Below are positions 23,031 to 32,423 of a stretch of DNA of 56,658 nt, one piece after another. A program made the translations under genes and the position numbers. The notes under the pieces were generated by a model. That model worked only from the letters and a program-made list of their open reading frames with translations. It was not told where the DNA came from and made no database searches. This DNA comes from Bacteroidota bacterium (GTDB taxonomy: Bacteria > Bacteroidota > Bacteroidia > Bacteroidales > UBA12077), in contig JAHLLG010000008.1 of NCBI GenBank assembly GCA_020444275.1, positions 1 to 56,658 on the forward strand, read 5' to 3'. How positions within the stretch are numbered: position 1 is the stretch's first letter; each line of letters opens with the position of its first letter.

Positions 23031-25316
23031 ATGGCAAAGAAAATATTTTACATTGTACTGTTTATCATTACAGGAAGCCTGAGTACACAGGCTCAGATTG
23101 GAGTAGGAGAATGGCGCGATCATTTCCCTTTTTTTTACACTTTAGCTATTACCGAGTCGCCCGATAAAGTATTTGTTGCATCGGAAAGTGGAGTGTTTTC
23201 ATATGATAAGAACAGTAAGAATATTGAAAAACTAACCAAAGTAAATATGCTATCTGATGTTGGCATTTCAGAAATTGCATATTCTGATGAAAACAATGTG
23301 TTGGTGGTGGGATACGCTAATGGAAATGTTGATCTGATATATGAAACGGAAAAGTTTAACCTTTCTGACATTAAACGAGAGGCTATTAGCGGCAGTAAGT
23401 CAATCAATCATATCTTATTTATTAACGAATATGCTTATCTGGCATGCGGTTTTGGTATTGTAGTGGTTAATCTTGAAAAACGCGAAGTAAAAGATACGTA
23501 TTACATTGGCAACCTTGGAACAAGCTTAATAGTTAACCAGTTAGCTTTTGATAACAACTTTTTATATGCTGCAACCAATGAAGGGATCTACATTGCAGAT
23601 TATGCTAATTCCAATTTGGTTGATTACTCCAACTGGCAGTTAATAACTACCGTTCCGTCGTATACCTCGAATTTTAATACAATTTATGTTCAAAACGGAA
23701 ATATTTTAGCGAATCAGGTTAACGAATCATTTAACGATCAGGTATATGCCTACAAAGATGGAGTTTGGTCCGTATTAAATAATGATTATAGTTCTGTGCG
23801 CGAAATTGTCGAAACCGAAAATACAGTACAGTTGATAACAAATAAAAATATCATAACCTATTCGGACGGTTTTATATTTCAGGATTCGATTACCAGCAAT
23901 GATGTGTCGGGGTTTAACCCTTTTGATGTTTCAGTTACTAATAATACATTTTGGATTGCCGATAAAGGGAGAGGACTCATAAAATATCAGTCGGGCAATG
24001 CGGAGTCTGTTGCACCAAATGCTCCTTACCTGAAAAACTCTTTTGCTATTGCTATTGATAATAATAAAGTATTTGTTACTGCAGGAGCATTAACACCTAC
24101 CTGGGCTAATTTCTTTTTAAACGGTGCAGTTTATATTTTAGAGAACGAACGGTGGAGTTCGGTATTTAATTTTTCAACATCCGATTATGTTTCCGTAAAA
24201 ATAGATCCCTATAATGATGATCATTATTTTACAGGAAGCTGGGGTGGAGGTCTGTATGAATACAATGGAAAGGAACAACAGGAGAATTACCGGGAAACAA
24301 ATAGCACATTACAAAATGTTACTGGTCAGGATTTTTGTTGGGTAAAAGGTATGGCATTCGATAGCGAAAATAATCTTTGGGTAACCAATTCTGGTGTGGA
24401 GAACCCCGTTTCGGTTAAGATTAATGGCGGAGGATGGGAAAGTTTCAGTTTCGATGAGCGAATAAGTAATCTGCTCATTAGTGATATTATTATTACAGAA
24501 TTAGATCATAAGTGGCTGCTCCTTCCTAATGGGAACGGTTTATTCGTGTTTGACGATAATCAGACTATTGGCAATGAAAATGACGATTTAACAAAAAAAC
24601 TAAGCATTCTGGATGAAAACGGTAAAGTTATTTCGAATAATGTATATTCTTTTGCCGAGGATCTTGATGGAAATATTTGGGTAGGAACCGATCAGGGAAT
24701 TGTGGTTTACTATAACCCGGGAAGTGTTTTCGAAGAATCAGGTTTTTACGCACAACGTGTTATCCTTACCATTGGCGAAGTAACACAATATTTATTGGGA
24801 ACAGAAATTGTTACGACCATAGAGATAGATGGAGCCAACAGAAAATGGATCGGCACACAAAGTTCTGGTGCATATCTGGTATCGGAAGATGGTTCAGAAG
24901 AGATCAATCATTTTACTACAGAAAACAGTCCTTTGCCTTCCAACAGAATTAACGATATTGGAATTAATCACGATACCGGTGAGATATTTTTCGCTACCGA
25001 TCAGGGATTGGTTTCGTACCGGGGTTCTGCAACCATGGGCAGCGATGAGTTTAGAGATGTTTATGTTTATCCAAATCCGGTGCGCGAAGATTATAGTGGA
25101 GATGTTACCATTCGCGGTCTGGTTTCTGATGTAAATGTTAAAATTACAGATATAAGCGGGAATATTGTATATGAGACCACGGCAGAAGGAGGACAGGCAA
25201 CCTGGAACGGTAAAAATTTTAATGGACAAAGAGTAAGTACCGGAGTTTACCTGGTATTTTGCTCAAACGAAGACGGAAGCAAAACCTATATTACTAAACT
25301 GCTATTCATTAGGTAA
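23031..25316 (+). CDS. porZ: Type IX secretion system protein PorZ-like
   Basis: A 761-residue secreted protein. It has a signal peptide (about 1-22, STQAQ), two beta-propeller regions made of two-component-type blades (about 25-640, e.g. VFVASESGVFSYD, GNIWVGTDQGIVVYYN), and a C-terminal T9SS sorting-type domain (about 680-761: VYVYPNPVREDY, GNIVYETTAEGGQATWNGKN, GVYLVFC). The opening (IGVGEWRDHFPF...) and the GISEIAY segment are those of PorZ, the attachment-complex protein that supplies anionic LPS to the PorU sortase. The assignment is from recognition of the family, without a search. A glycosyltransferase gene follows after 6 bp. Confidence 0.85.
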   Translation: MAKKIFYIVLFIITGSLSTQAQIGVGEWRDHFPFFYTLAITESPDKVFVASESGVFSYDKNSKNIEKLTKVNMLSDVGISEIAYSDENNVLVVGYANGNVDLIYETEKFNLSDIKREAISGSKSINHILFINEYAYLACGFGIVVVNLEKREVKDTYYIGNLGTSLIVNQLAFDNNFLYAATNEGIYIADYANSNLVDYSNWQLITTVPSYTSNFNTIYVQNGNILANQVNESFNDQVYAYKDGVWSVLNNDYSSVREIVETENTVQLITNKNIITYSDGFIFQDSITSNDVSGFNPFDVSVTNNTFWIADKGRGLIKYQSGNAESVAPNAPYLKNSFAIAIDNNKVFVTAGALTPTWANFFLNGAVYILENERWSSVFNFSTSDYVSVKIDPYNDDHYFTGSWGGGLYEYNGKEQQENYRETNSTLQNVTGQDFCWVKGMAFDSENNLWVTNSGVENPVSVKINGGGWESFSFDERISNLLISDIIITELDHKWLLLPNGNGLFVFDDNQTIGNENDDLTKKLSILDENGKVISNNVYSFAEDLDGNIWVGTDQGIVVYYNPGSVFEESGFYAQRVILTIGEVTQYLLGTEIVTTIEIDGANRKWIGTQSSGAYLVSEDGSEEINHFTTENSPLPSNRINDIGINHDTGEIFFATDQGLVSYRGSATMGSDEFRDVYVYPNPVREDYSGDVTIRGLVSDVNVKITDISGNIVYETTAEGGQATWNGKNFNGQRVSTGVYLVFCSNEDGSKTYITKLLFIR

Positions 25317-25322
25317 TTACCA

Positions 25323-26951
25323 ATGTTTAAGAAATTTTATCAGGTGAGTCAACAGATTGCTCAAAAGCCAAATGTAATCTTGTTTGGTTTATTACTTATT
25401 GCATTCATTTCAAGACTGATTTATTTAACATACAATCCGGTGGGGCACGATGAGCCGTTTTCCATCTTCCATGCTCAAATGAACCCTTCGGAGATTGTCA
25501 AAACGTTGAAGGGAGGTAATAACCCACCACTTTATGAACTCTTTTTACATTACTGGATCAGACTATTCGGAATTGGTGCTGCAGCTGTTCGAATTCCTTC
25601 GCTAGTTTTTAGTGTTTTAAATGTTTGGGTTGTTTTCCTTATTACAAAGCGACATGTTAATTTAAAAACTGCAGTACTGGCATCATTGATTACGATTTTC
25701 TCCAGTTATCATATTTATTTTGCGCATGAAGCCAGAGTATATGCATTATTTTCTTTATTAACAGCGGTATCATTCTATTTGATCTTACGGATTATTTATG
25801 ACAAAGCTGACTTGAAATTACTAATATCAATATTTCTCGTGTATGCAGCATTAATTTATTCGCATTACCTGGGTGTTGTGGTTGTGCTATTGCAGGTTGT
25901 TTTAGTTACCTTTTTAAAATTGAAAACACTAAGACAAGCAAGTAATTATTTTCTCGTGTTGGCTGCATTGTTAGTCTCTTTCTCATTTTACATTCCGGAA
26001 TTTTATTATCGCATGGTGAATTATGCAGGGAATGGTGGCTGGTTAAAACCAGTTGAAAACCTGGGGAACTTGCATCATATGATTTATCTTTTTTCGAATA
26101 ATAGCAGGTACCTTTATTTGGTTGTTACGGCTTTGTTTTGGTTTGCTGGTTGGAAAGCATTTAAAACCACAAAAATGAATATGTTCGTTAAAGGGGCTAT
26201 ATTATTTGCTATTATTCCATTCTTTTTTCTGGTTTCGTTTTCAATTTATTTTAATATTCCTTTTGTTTGGAAGATCACTTCGTTTACGTTTTTTCATTGG
26301 ATATTTATCGTTTCTGTCTTGGCATGGTCTTTATATATACTTTTAAAAAGGAAAAAAGATAATTCTTTTGAAGTAACTGTATTCGTTTGGTTTATGGTGC
26401 CTTTGTTGGTATTGTTTAGCATCTCATTTTTTATTCCTCTTTTTCACGACAGGTATCTGGTTTTTATAAGTTCTGCTTTTTACATTGGGATAGCACTTAT
26501 TATCAACAAATATTCCAAAAGCTATTGGTTTTACATTGTTTCGGCTATTTTTCTGTTTATCATGATTTGGAATACAGATTTTAGAAGAGAGGACAATGTG
26601 GGTGTGGATAAAACCGCAGAGTTAGCACAAACATTAAAACAAGATTCTACCAAGATTATAATTTGTCCCGACTTTTATACAACTACATTTTTATATCATT
26701 ACAACAGGAATTTATTTAGCGATTATGATAATTTAGATGCCAAGCTTAACGAATACAATATATTTGGTGTGTATGGATCAAAAGAGCTGAATAAAATTCT
26801 TGACTATTCCGAATCATCAGTTATTTTTGTTGATGCTAATTCAACATTTTTGTATCCCAATAATGGTATGCTTGATTCGTTAAATACTAATTTTAACCTG
26901 GCTGAGCGATATGAATTTAACGAATCGTTAGCACTCTATTATTTCAAATAA
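25323..26951 (+). CDS. Glycosyltransferase family 39-like membrane protein
   Basis: A 542-residue integral membrane protein with about 11-12 transmembrane helices and a C-terminal soluble part of about 90 residues. The first loop carries the GT-C signature of ArnT/PMT-like enzymes (YNPVGHDEPFSIFHA, with the catalytic-type Asp-Glu, then GGNNPPLYELFLHYW). Such enzymes move sugars from polyprenyl-phosphate donors to lipids or proteins on the periplasmic side. It lies 6 bp after porZ and 23 bp before recO, so it shares their transcript. A link to envelope glycan or A-LPS-like modification is inferred only from its neighbour. Confidence 0.85.
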   Translation: MFKKFYQVSQQIAQKPNVILFGLLLIAFISRLIYLTYNPVGHDEPFSIFHAQMNPSEIVKTLKGGNNPPLYELFLHYWIRLFGIGAAAVRIPSLVFSVLNVWVVFLITKRHVNLKTAVLASLITIFSSYHIYFAHEARVYALFSLLTAVSFYLILRIIYDKADLKLLISIFLVYAALIYSHYLGVVVVLLQVVLVTFLKLKTLRQASNYFLVLAALLVSFSFYIPEFYYRMVNYAGNGGWLKPVENLGNLHHMIYLFSNNSRYLYLVVTALFWFAGWKAFKTTKMNMFVKGAILFAIIPFFFLVSFSIYFNIPFVWKITSFTFFHWIFIVSVLAWSLYILLKRKKDNSFEVTVFVWFMVPLLVLFSISFFIPLFHDRYLVFISSAFYIGIALIINKYSKSYWFYIVSAIFLFIMIWNTDFRREDNVGVDKTAELAQTLKQDSTKIIICPDFYTTTFLYHYNRNLFSDYDNLDAKLNEYNIFGVYGSKELNKILDYSESSVIFVDANSTFLYPNNGMLDSLNTNFNLAERYEFNESLALYYFK

Positions 26952-26974
26952 CGAATAGCTTTGATCACTGGATT

Positions 26975-27700
26975 ATGTTGCATAAAACAAGAGGAATTGT
27001 ATTAAATCACATTAAATACTCCGAGACAAGTATAATTGTTACTATTTATACTGAAATGTTTGGAAGGCAGGCATATATTATAAATGGTGTTCGGGGTAAA
27101 AAATCGAAAATAAAGGCAAATCTTTTTCAACCTTTGTTTCTTCTCGATATGGAAGTTTACCATAAACCCAAGCGAGATTTACAAAGAGCAAAGGAAATAC
27201 AAAATGCATCTATATTTTATACCATTCCTTATGATCTAAAAAAAAGTACCATAGCTATTTTTATTGCCGAGATACTGTACAAAACCATACAAGAACATGA
27301 ACCAAATGCCGATTTATTCAATTATCTCTTTAACTCAATTCAACTACTTGATTTTAAGGAGAAGGGGATTGCTAATTTCCATATCTATTTTTTACTTCAT
27401 TTAACTAAATATTTGGGGTTCTTTCCCGATAATAATTATTCGGAGAAGTACTCTTACTTTGATTTAAAAGCGGGAAACTTTGTTCAGATTAAACCGATGC
27501 ATTTTTCATTTTTAGATAAAGAGCCTAGCGCATTTTTAAATCAGATGCTAACTTTTTCAGATAATCAACATGAGAATTTGCATATTCATTATAAAGAAAG
27601 AATTCAAATACTTGAAAAAGTGTTGGAATATTATGCACTCCATAACGAAGGATTATCTTCGGTTAAATCATTGGAAATCTTAAAAGAAGTTTTTCATTAA
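26975..27700 (+). CDS. recO: DNA repair protein RecO
   Basis: A 241-residue protein with the RecO N-terminal OB fold (LHKTRGIVLNHIKYSETSIIVTIYT, then YIINGVRGKKSKIKANLFQPL) and a helical C-terminal domain (about 80-240). It acts with RecR to load RecA on SSB-coated single-stranded DNA in gap repair. The zinc-binding cysteines of some RecO proteins are absent, as is usual in Bacteroidota. Confidence 0.95.
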   Translation: MLHKTRGIVLNHIKYSETSIIVTIYTEMFGRQAYIINGVRGKKSKIKANLFQPLFLLDMEVYHKPKRDLQRAKEIQNASIFYTIPYDLKKSTIAIFIAEILYKTIQEHEPNADLFNYLFNSIQLLDFKEKGIANFHIYFLLHLTKYLGFFPDNNYSEKYSYFDLKAGNFVQIKPMHFSFLDKEPSAFLNQMLTFSDNQHENLHIHYKERIQILEKVLEYYALHNEGLSSVKSLEILKEVFH

Positions 27701-27815
27701 TCAACTGTTTAAGATGTTTTATCGGTACTTTTAGTTTATTAACCAAAATCCGTTATAAATCATAGCTAATATTAAGGTAATCAAGTTAATTTTAGCCATT
27801 GAAATCATAGAATAA

Positions 27816-27894
27816 AAACAGTAGCAATAGAAGCAAAAAAAGCGCGTTTACTGTTTCACGACACTTTTTTACTTAAGATATTTTTATACATTTG
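27816..27894 (+). promoter_or_regulatory. Promoter region of the aminotransferase-like gene
   Basis: TACATTTG at 27887-27894 is a full -7 match, 26 bp before the ATG. Upstream is an inverted repeat aaacagta (27816-27823) and tactgttt (27849-27856), spaced by 25 bp, which might be a regulator site. The rest of the 220-bp gap after recO is plain. Confidence 0.5.
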
Positions 27895-27920
27895 CGTTCC
27901 TAAATTTTGAGAAAGACTTT

Positions 27921-29060
27921 ATGATAAAAGCGAAACTGGGAAATAGTGGAAAAGATATATATACCGTGATATCTGAACTGGTTCAGGATACCGATATAAT
28001 TAATCTGGCCAAAGTATCGCCGGACATACCTTGTTCGGACAAATTACTTGAGTTAGCTTCGCGTTATATCAAAGAAAAGTCAACAGAATACACACATCCC
28101 GACGGGTTAATGAAACTTCGCGAAGCCATTACTGATAACATTCAGCAAAAGCATGGAGTTACTTTTAATCCGGAAAGTGAAGTAACTATTACTGCAGGTG
28201 CTACGCAGGCTATGTATACTGCTATTAGCAGTTTTGTAAATGAAGGTGATGAGGTTGTTCTGTTCGAACCGGCATTTAACAGTTACGTCCCTGCCATTGA
28301 AAGTAATGGTGGCCGACCCGTATTTGTTCAGCGCAAACATCCGGAGTATCGTATTGACTGGGAAGCTGCTCAGAAAGTTATTAATACAAGAACCAAACTA
28401 ATTATAGTTAATACTCCACACAACCCTACCGGCGCCGTTTTTAATGAAGAAGACATTGCTCAACTAAGGAAGATAACCAATGGAACAAAAATAAATGTTA
28501 TTAGTGATGAGGTTTTTGAGCACCTTGTTTTTGATGGCACAAAACATATGAGTGTATTATCGAATGAACAGCTTGCCGAAAGAAGTATCGTAATTTCGTC
28601 GTTTGGTATTACATTTAATGTTGCGGGTTGGAAAATTGGATATTGTGTAAGTTCAGAAAAGGTAATGGCTCAAATACGTAAAAAACATCGTTTCCAGGTA
28701 AATACGGTGAACACTCCGCTGCAATATGCTTTAGCCGATTACATCAGTAATGAGGTTGATTATTTGGCTATAAAAAACGAATTTGAGAAGAAAAGAGACA
28801 TCATTGTAAATCTCTTAAAAAGTTCGCGGTTTGAAGTTGTTCCAACAAAAGGGACATTTTATCAATTACTGGATTACAGCAATATATCTGAAGAAAAGGA
28901 CACGGATTTTGCACAAAGAATAATGGATGAGCATGGTGTGGCACTATTCCCTTTATCGGTATTTTATCACGACTCGGTAGATCATAAAATGCTTGGATTT
29001 AGCTTTGCCCGCGATGAAGAAAGTTTGGCAAAAGCAGCAAAGAGACTCCAAAAGATTTAA
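27921..29060 (+). CDS. Class I aminotransferase-fold protein lacking the PLP lysine
   Basis: A 379-residue homologue of methionine/kynurenine-type aminotransferases by overall sequence: TAGATQAMYTAISSFVNEGD, NTPHNPTG with Asn168, ISDEVFEHLVFDG with Asp196, and the C-terminal small domain. Two essential residues are changed. Where the family has SSFGKT with the Schiff-base lysine, this protein has SSFGIT (Ile230, codon ATT at 28608-28610). Where the family has an Arg that binds the substrate carboxylate (usually IRFCFA), it has LGFSFA (Gly359). Tyr of SDEVY is Phe199, and the usual QGFPD near the N-terminus is KVSPD. The frame is intact and otherwise conserved, so this is a probable pseudoenzyme, not a broken gene. 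It has its own promoter and a terminator after it. Confidence 0.85.
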   Translation: MIKAKLGNSGKDIYTVISELVQDTDIINLAKVSPDIPCSDKLLELASRYIKEKSTEYTHPDGLMKLREAITDNIQQKHGVTFNPESEVTITAGATQAMYTAISSFVNEGDEVVLFEPAFNSYVPAIESNGGRPVFVQRKHPEYRIDWEAAQKVINTRTKLIIVNTPHNPTGAVFNEEDIAQLRKITNGTKINVISDEVFEHLVFDGTKHMSVLSNEQLAERSIVISSFGITFNVAGWKIGYCVSSEKVMAQIRKKHRFQVNTVNTPLQYALADYISNEVDYLAIKNEFEKKRDIIVNLLKSSRFEVVPTKGTFYQLLDYSNISEEKDTDFAQRIMDEHGVALFPLSVFYHDSVDHKMLGFSFARDEESLAKAAKRLQKI

Positions 29061-29106
29061 AAGACCTCTTAAAATTTATTTCGGTTAATAACGTTGAATT
29101 AAAATA

Positions 29107-29142
29107 AAAACCAAATATTGATTATATTTGGTTTTATCTTTT
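29107..29142 (+). terminator. Terminator after the aminotransferase-like gene
   Basis: Stem aaaaccaaata (29107-29117) and tatttggtttt (29125-29135) followed by atctttttt. The extended reading of the next gene would begin inside its loop, so the next gene must start further down. Confidence 0.85.
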
Positions 29143-29168
29143 TTACATTAAATGTTGATTATTATCTC

Positions 29169-30686
29169 ATGCAAATTATAAACTCTATTGTTACCTGGCT
29201 AAACTTTAAACGATTATATCAAATTGATCTGTTCAAAAAGTTTCCTTATGATGCTCAAAGAGAAGTGTTATTCAGTCTTATTGATAAAGCCCGAAGAACA
29301 GAATTTGGAGAGAAATACGATTTCAAAACTATTGATAGTATAGAGAAATTTCAGGAGAGAGTACCGGTTCAGCCATACGAAAAGTTAAAACCTTATATAG
29401 ACAGATTACTCAAAGGCGAGCAAAATGTTTTGTGGCCAACTGAAATAAAATGGTTTGCGAAATCATCCGGTACAACCAGCGATAAAAGTAAGTTTATTCC
29501 GGTTTCGAGCGAAACACTCGAAGATGCACACTTTAGAGGAGGTAAAGATATTTTAGCTTTATATACCAATAATTATCCCGAAACTGGGGTGTTTAAAGGC
29601 AAAGGCCTTACGCTGGGTGGGAGTCATGAAATAAACAGGATTAATAACGAATCGTTTTATGGCGATTTATCTGCAATCTTAATAGAGAATCTTCCTTTCT
29701 GGACTTATTTTATTAAAACACCCAGCCAGGAAATTGCGCTTCTCAGCGAGTGGGAAGAGAAGATGGAAAAAATTGCAAATGCCACAATTAAAGAAAATGT
29801 AACCAATTTAGCTGGTGTTCCGTCGTGGATGTTGGTTTTAATTCATTATATCCTTGAAAAAACAGGTAAAAGTAACCTGTTGGAAGTGTGGCCAAACCTG
29901 GAGTTATTTACACACGGAGGTGTGAGTTTTGAGCCTTACCGCGAGCAGTATAAAAAATTAATTCCATCAGAAAAGATGAACTATATGGAAACATATAATG
30001 CCTCCGAAGGGTTTTTTGCTATTCAGGACAGACCCGAAGAACATGATATGCTTCTGATGCTCGATTACGGTATATTTTACGAGTTTATTCCAGTTGAGGA
30101 GATAGATAAGCCAAACCCTAAGGTTCTTCATATTGATGATGTGGAGCTGCATAAGAATTATGCCATTGTAATAACAACCAACTCAGGATTATGGCGATAC
30201 CTGATTGGCGATACGGTTACATTTACATCGTTGTATCCGCATAAAATAAAAATAAGCGGACGAACCAAACACTTTATAAATGCATTTGGCGAAGAGGTTA
30301 TTATTGATAATGCTGAAAAAGCATTGACCGAAGCTACTTCAAAAACAAATGCATTAATCAAAGATTACACTGCTGCTCCAATTTTTATGGACGAAGGCAA
30401 AAAAGGAGGTCATCAGTGGTTAATAGAGTTTGAAAAGCAACCTTCCGACATGGAGAAGTTTACGCACATACTCGATGAAACCCTACAAAAAGTAAATTCG
30501 GATTATGAGGCCAAGCGATATAAAAACATCACCTTAGACAAGCCGAAAATTACCATTGCAAAAACCGATTTGTTTTATAAATGGTTAAAAGCAAAAGGAA
30601 AAGTCGGTGGACAAAATAAGGTGCCCCGATTGGCAAATAATAGAAAATACATGGACGAGCTATTGGAGCTTAACCAAAAATTATAA
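29169..30686 (+). CDS. GH3-family acyl-acid-amide synthetase-like protein
   Basis: A 505-residue member of the GH3 family, named from plant enzymes that adenylate an acid and conjugate it to an amino acid. It has the ATP-binding motif region (WFAKSSGTTSDKSKFIPVS), the middle YNASEGFFAIQD segment, and the C-terminal swivel domain with GGQNKVPRL. The ATG at 29169 gives the family start (MQIINSIVTWLNFKR); an upstream ATA-containing extension lies in the preceding terminator. Bacterial GH3 proteins are common in Bacteroidota, but their substrates are not known. A 267-residue gene follows after 5 bp. Confidence 0.9.
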   Translation: MQIINSIVTWLNFKRLYQIDLFKKFPYDAQREVLFSLIDKARRTEFGEKYDFKTIDSIEKFQERVPVQPYEKLKPYIDRLLKGEQNVLWPTEIKWFAKSSGTTSDKSKFIPVSSETLEDAHFRGGKDILALYTNNYPETGVFKGKGLTLGGSHEINRINNESFYGDLSAILIENLPFWTYFIKTPSQEIALLSEWEEKMEKIANATIKENVTNLAGVPSWMLVLIHYILEKTGKSNLLEVWPNLELFTHGGVSFEPYREQYKKLIPSEKMNYMETYNASEGFFAIQDRPEEHDMLLMLDYGIFYEFIPVEEIDKPNPKVLHIDDVELHKNYAIVITTNSGLWRYLIGDTVTFTSLYPHKIKISGRTKHFINAFGEEVIIDNAEKALTEATSKTNALIKDYTAAPIFMDEGKKGGHQWLIEFEKQPSDMEKFTHILDETLQKVNSDYEAKRYKNITLDKPKITIAKTDLFYKWLKAKGKVGGQNKVPRLANNRKYMDELLELNQKL

Positions 30687-30691
30687 GTAAC

Positions 30692-31495
30692 ATGGTAATC
30701 TCTCTGTTTATTACCATATTAACAAGCATCATCTTTTCTGTTCCGCAACAGGATTATAAGTTAGTAAAGGATTTAACCGTTCAGGCGGATTATTTTACTG
30801 TAGATCCGTTAGGTTTTATTTATTCTGTTCGGGGAAGTTCAATACAAAAAGCTCATTTAAAAACAAACCAAACGATTGATTATAGCAATCCAACTTCGGG
30901 AAATATCTGGTCTGTTGATGCATCCGATCCATTTAGAACGTTGGTATTTTATAAAGATTTTAACAGGGTTGAGTTTTTAGATAGAAATTTAACATTACTA
31001 ACCAGCGCTATTCAATTAGATGATGTGGGATATTATAATGTTGCAGCAGTTTGCACTTCCGTTAATGGAGGATTTTGGTTATTTGATCAAACCTTAAATC
31101 AATTGGTATATATTAACCAGGATCTAAAGCCTGCTAAGAAAAGCGCCAGGCTTTCCGAAATGGTCAATCAAAATGGTGATCAAGAACAGGTTTTCATGCT
31201 TGAAAAAAATGACTATATTTATCTTGGTATTGCAACAGAAGGCATATTGTTATTTGACAATTATGGAACGTATATTAAAACATTCCCAATAAAGAATATA
31301 GGTAGCTTTCAGGTGAATAACGAAACGATTACATATTTGAAAAAAGAGAATCAACACTTCTATAATACAAGTAATTATAGTGAAGATATATTGGAACTAC
31401 CCAAAGAAACGATTAAACAGGTTGTCATAGAAAACAACCGATTATTTATTTTGAGCGAAAAGAAAATATCTATTTATCAACTGAATAATTTGTAA
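30692..31495 (+). CDS. Propeller-like exported protein of unknown function
   Basis: A 267-residue protein with an N-terminal hydrophobic signal (about 2-17), then six or so short repeated units with alternating strands and aromatic residues (YFTVDPLGFIYSVRGSSIQKA, GFWLFDQTLNQLVYINQ, YLGIATEGILLFDNYGTYI), as in six-bladed propellers. No lipobox. It lies between the GH3 gene (5 bp) and the small basic gene (8 bp), so it is an operon member and probably periplasmic. Function unknown. Confidence 0.75.
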   Translation: MVISLFITILTSIIFSVPQQDYKLVKDLTVQADYFTVDPLGFIYSVRGSSIQKAHLKTNQTIDYSNPTSGNIWSVDASDPFRTLVFYKDFNRVEFLDRNLTLLTSAIQLDDVGYYNVAAVCTSVNGGFWLFDQTLNQLVYINQDLKPAKKSARLSEMVNQNGDQEQVFMLEKNDYIYLGIATEGILLFDNYGTYIKTFPIKNIGSFQVNNETITYLKKENQHFYNTSNYSEDILELPKETIKQVVIENNRLFILSEKKISIYQLNNL

Positions 31496-31503
31496 AGTTA
31501 TTT

Positions 31504-31749
31504 GTGAAAAAGCGTAAAGAGAAAAAAGATGAAAGCTTAAAAAGAGTATATCGTAAGTCGATATTATTTAACAAGCGTGAAATCCAGGCAATTAATCACT
31601 ATTGCAAAAAATATAAAATAAGAAATAAATCGAAATTTATGCGTGAAATGATTATCTCATCAATCTTGAAAAAATTTGATGAAGATTATCCTTCGTTATT
31701 TGAGAAAAAGCCTACTTTATTTAACCAGAACGTGAAAAGAAAAATTTAG
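31504..31749 (+). CDS. Small basic protein, ribbon-helix-helix-like
   Basis: An 81-residue, strongly basic protein starting at a GTG. A strand-like segment (KRVYRKSILFNKREIQ) and two helices (AINHYCKKYKI, KSKFMREMIISSILKKF) suggest a ribbon-helix-helix DNA-binding fold. It lies 8 bp after the propeller gene and 3 bp before the deoxynucleoside kinase gene; proteins like this next to a dNK gene are common in Bacteroidota. A regulatory role is inference. Confidence 0.7.
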   Translation: MKKRKEKKDESLKRVYRKSILFNKREIQAINHYCKKYKIRNKSKFMREMIISSILKKFDEDYPSLFEKKPTLFNQNVKRKI

Positions 31750-31752
31750 CAT

Positions 31753-32394
31753 ATGACAAAAGAAAAGCCAAACGGAGCAATGCATATAGCTATTGCAGGT
31801 AATATCGGATCAGGAAAAACAACACTTGCCGGATTATTATCGAAACATTACAATTGGGAAGCGCATTACGAAGATGTAGATGATAATCCATATTTAAATG
31901 ATTTTTATGAAGATATGCAGCGATGGTCGTTTAACTTGCAGGTATATTTTTTAAATAGCAGGTTAAACCAGATTTTGAATATCCGGAAATCAGGAAAAAC
32001 GGTCATTCAGGACCGAACCATATACGAAGATGCATATATATTTGCACCCAACCTGCACTCTATGGGTTTAATGTCGACACGCGATTTTGAAAACTACTTT
32101 ACGCTTTTCAACTTAATGACATCATTAATTCAACCACCCGATTTACTAATCTATTTACGAGCTACTGTGCCAACACTGGTTAATCAAATTCAGCAAAGAG
32201 GAAGAGATTACGAAAACTCCATTCGTTTAGATTATTTGAAGCGATTAAATGAAAGATACGAGGCCTGGATCGGAACATATAACTTGGGTAATTTATTGAT
32301 TATTGATGTGGACAACCTAAACTTTACGGAAGTAAAAGAAGATTTGAGCAACATCATCAGTAAAATTGATGCTCAGATTCATGGATTGTTTTAG
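31753..32394 (+). CDS. Deoxynucleoside kinase
   Basis: A 213-residue enzyme of the deoxyadenosine/deoxyguanosine kinase family, which phosphorylates deoxynucleosides in the salvage pathway. It has the P-loop (GNIGSGKTT, residues 16-24), the substrate-site segments (YEDVDDNPYLNDFYEDM, WSFNLQVYFLNSRL), the DRTIYED motif and the lid arginines (QQRGRDYE). The small basic gene precedes it by 3 bp, so translation is probably coupled. Confidence 0.95.
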   Translation: MTKEKPNGAMHIAIAGNIGSGKTTLAGLLSKHYNWEAHYEDVDDNPYLNDFYEDMQRWSFNLQVYFLNSRLNQILNIRKSGKTVIQDRTIYEDAYIFAPNLHSMGLMSTRDFENYFTLFNLMTSLIQPPDLLIYLRATVPTLVNQIQQRGRDYENSIRLDYLKRLNERYEAWIGTYNLGNLLIIDVDNLNFTEVKEDLSNIISKIDAQIHGLF

Positions 32395-32423
32395 TCGCTT
32401 TTAACTTATATTCTCAAAATTGA

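Noticed and set aside
29118-29168. Longer N-terminus for the GH3-family gene
   Set aside because: It would begin in the loop of a clear terminator; the ATG at 29169 gives the usual start.
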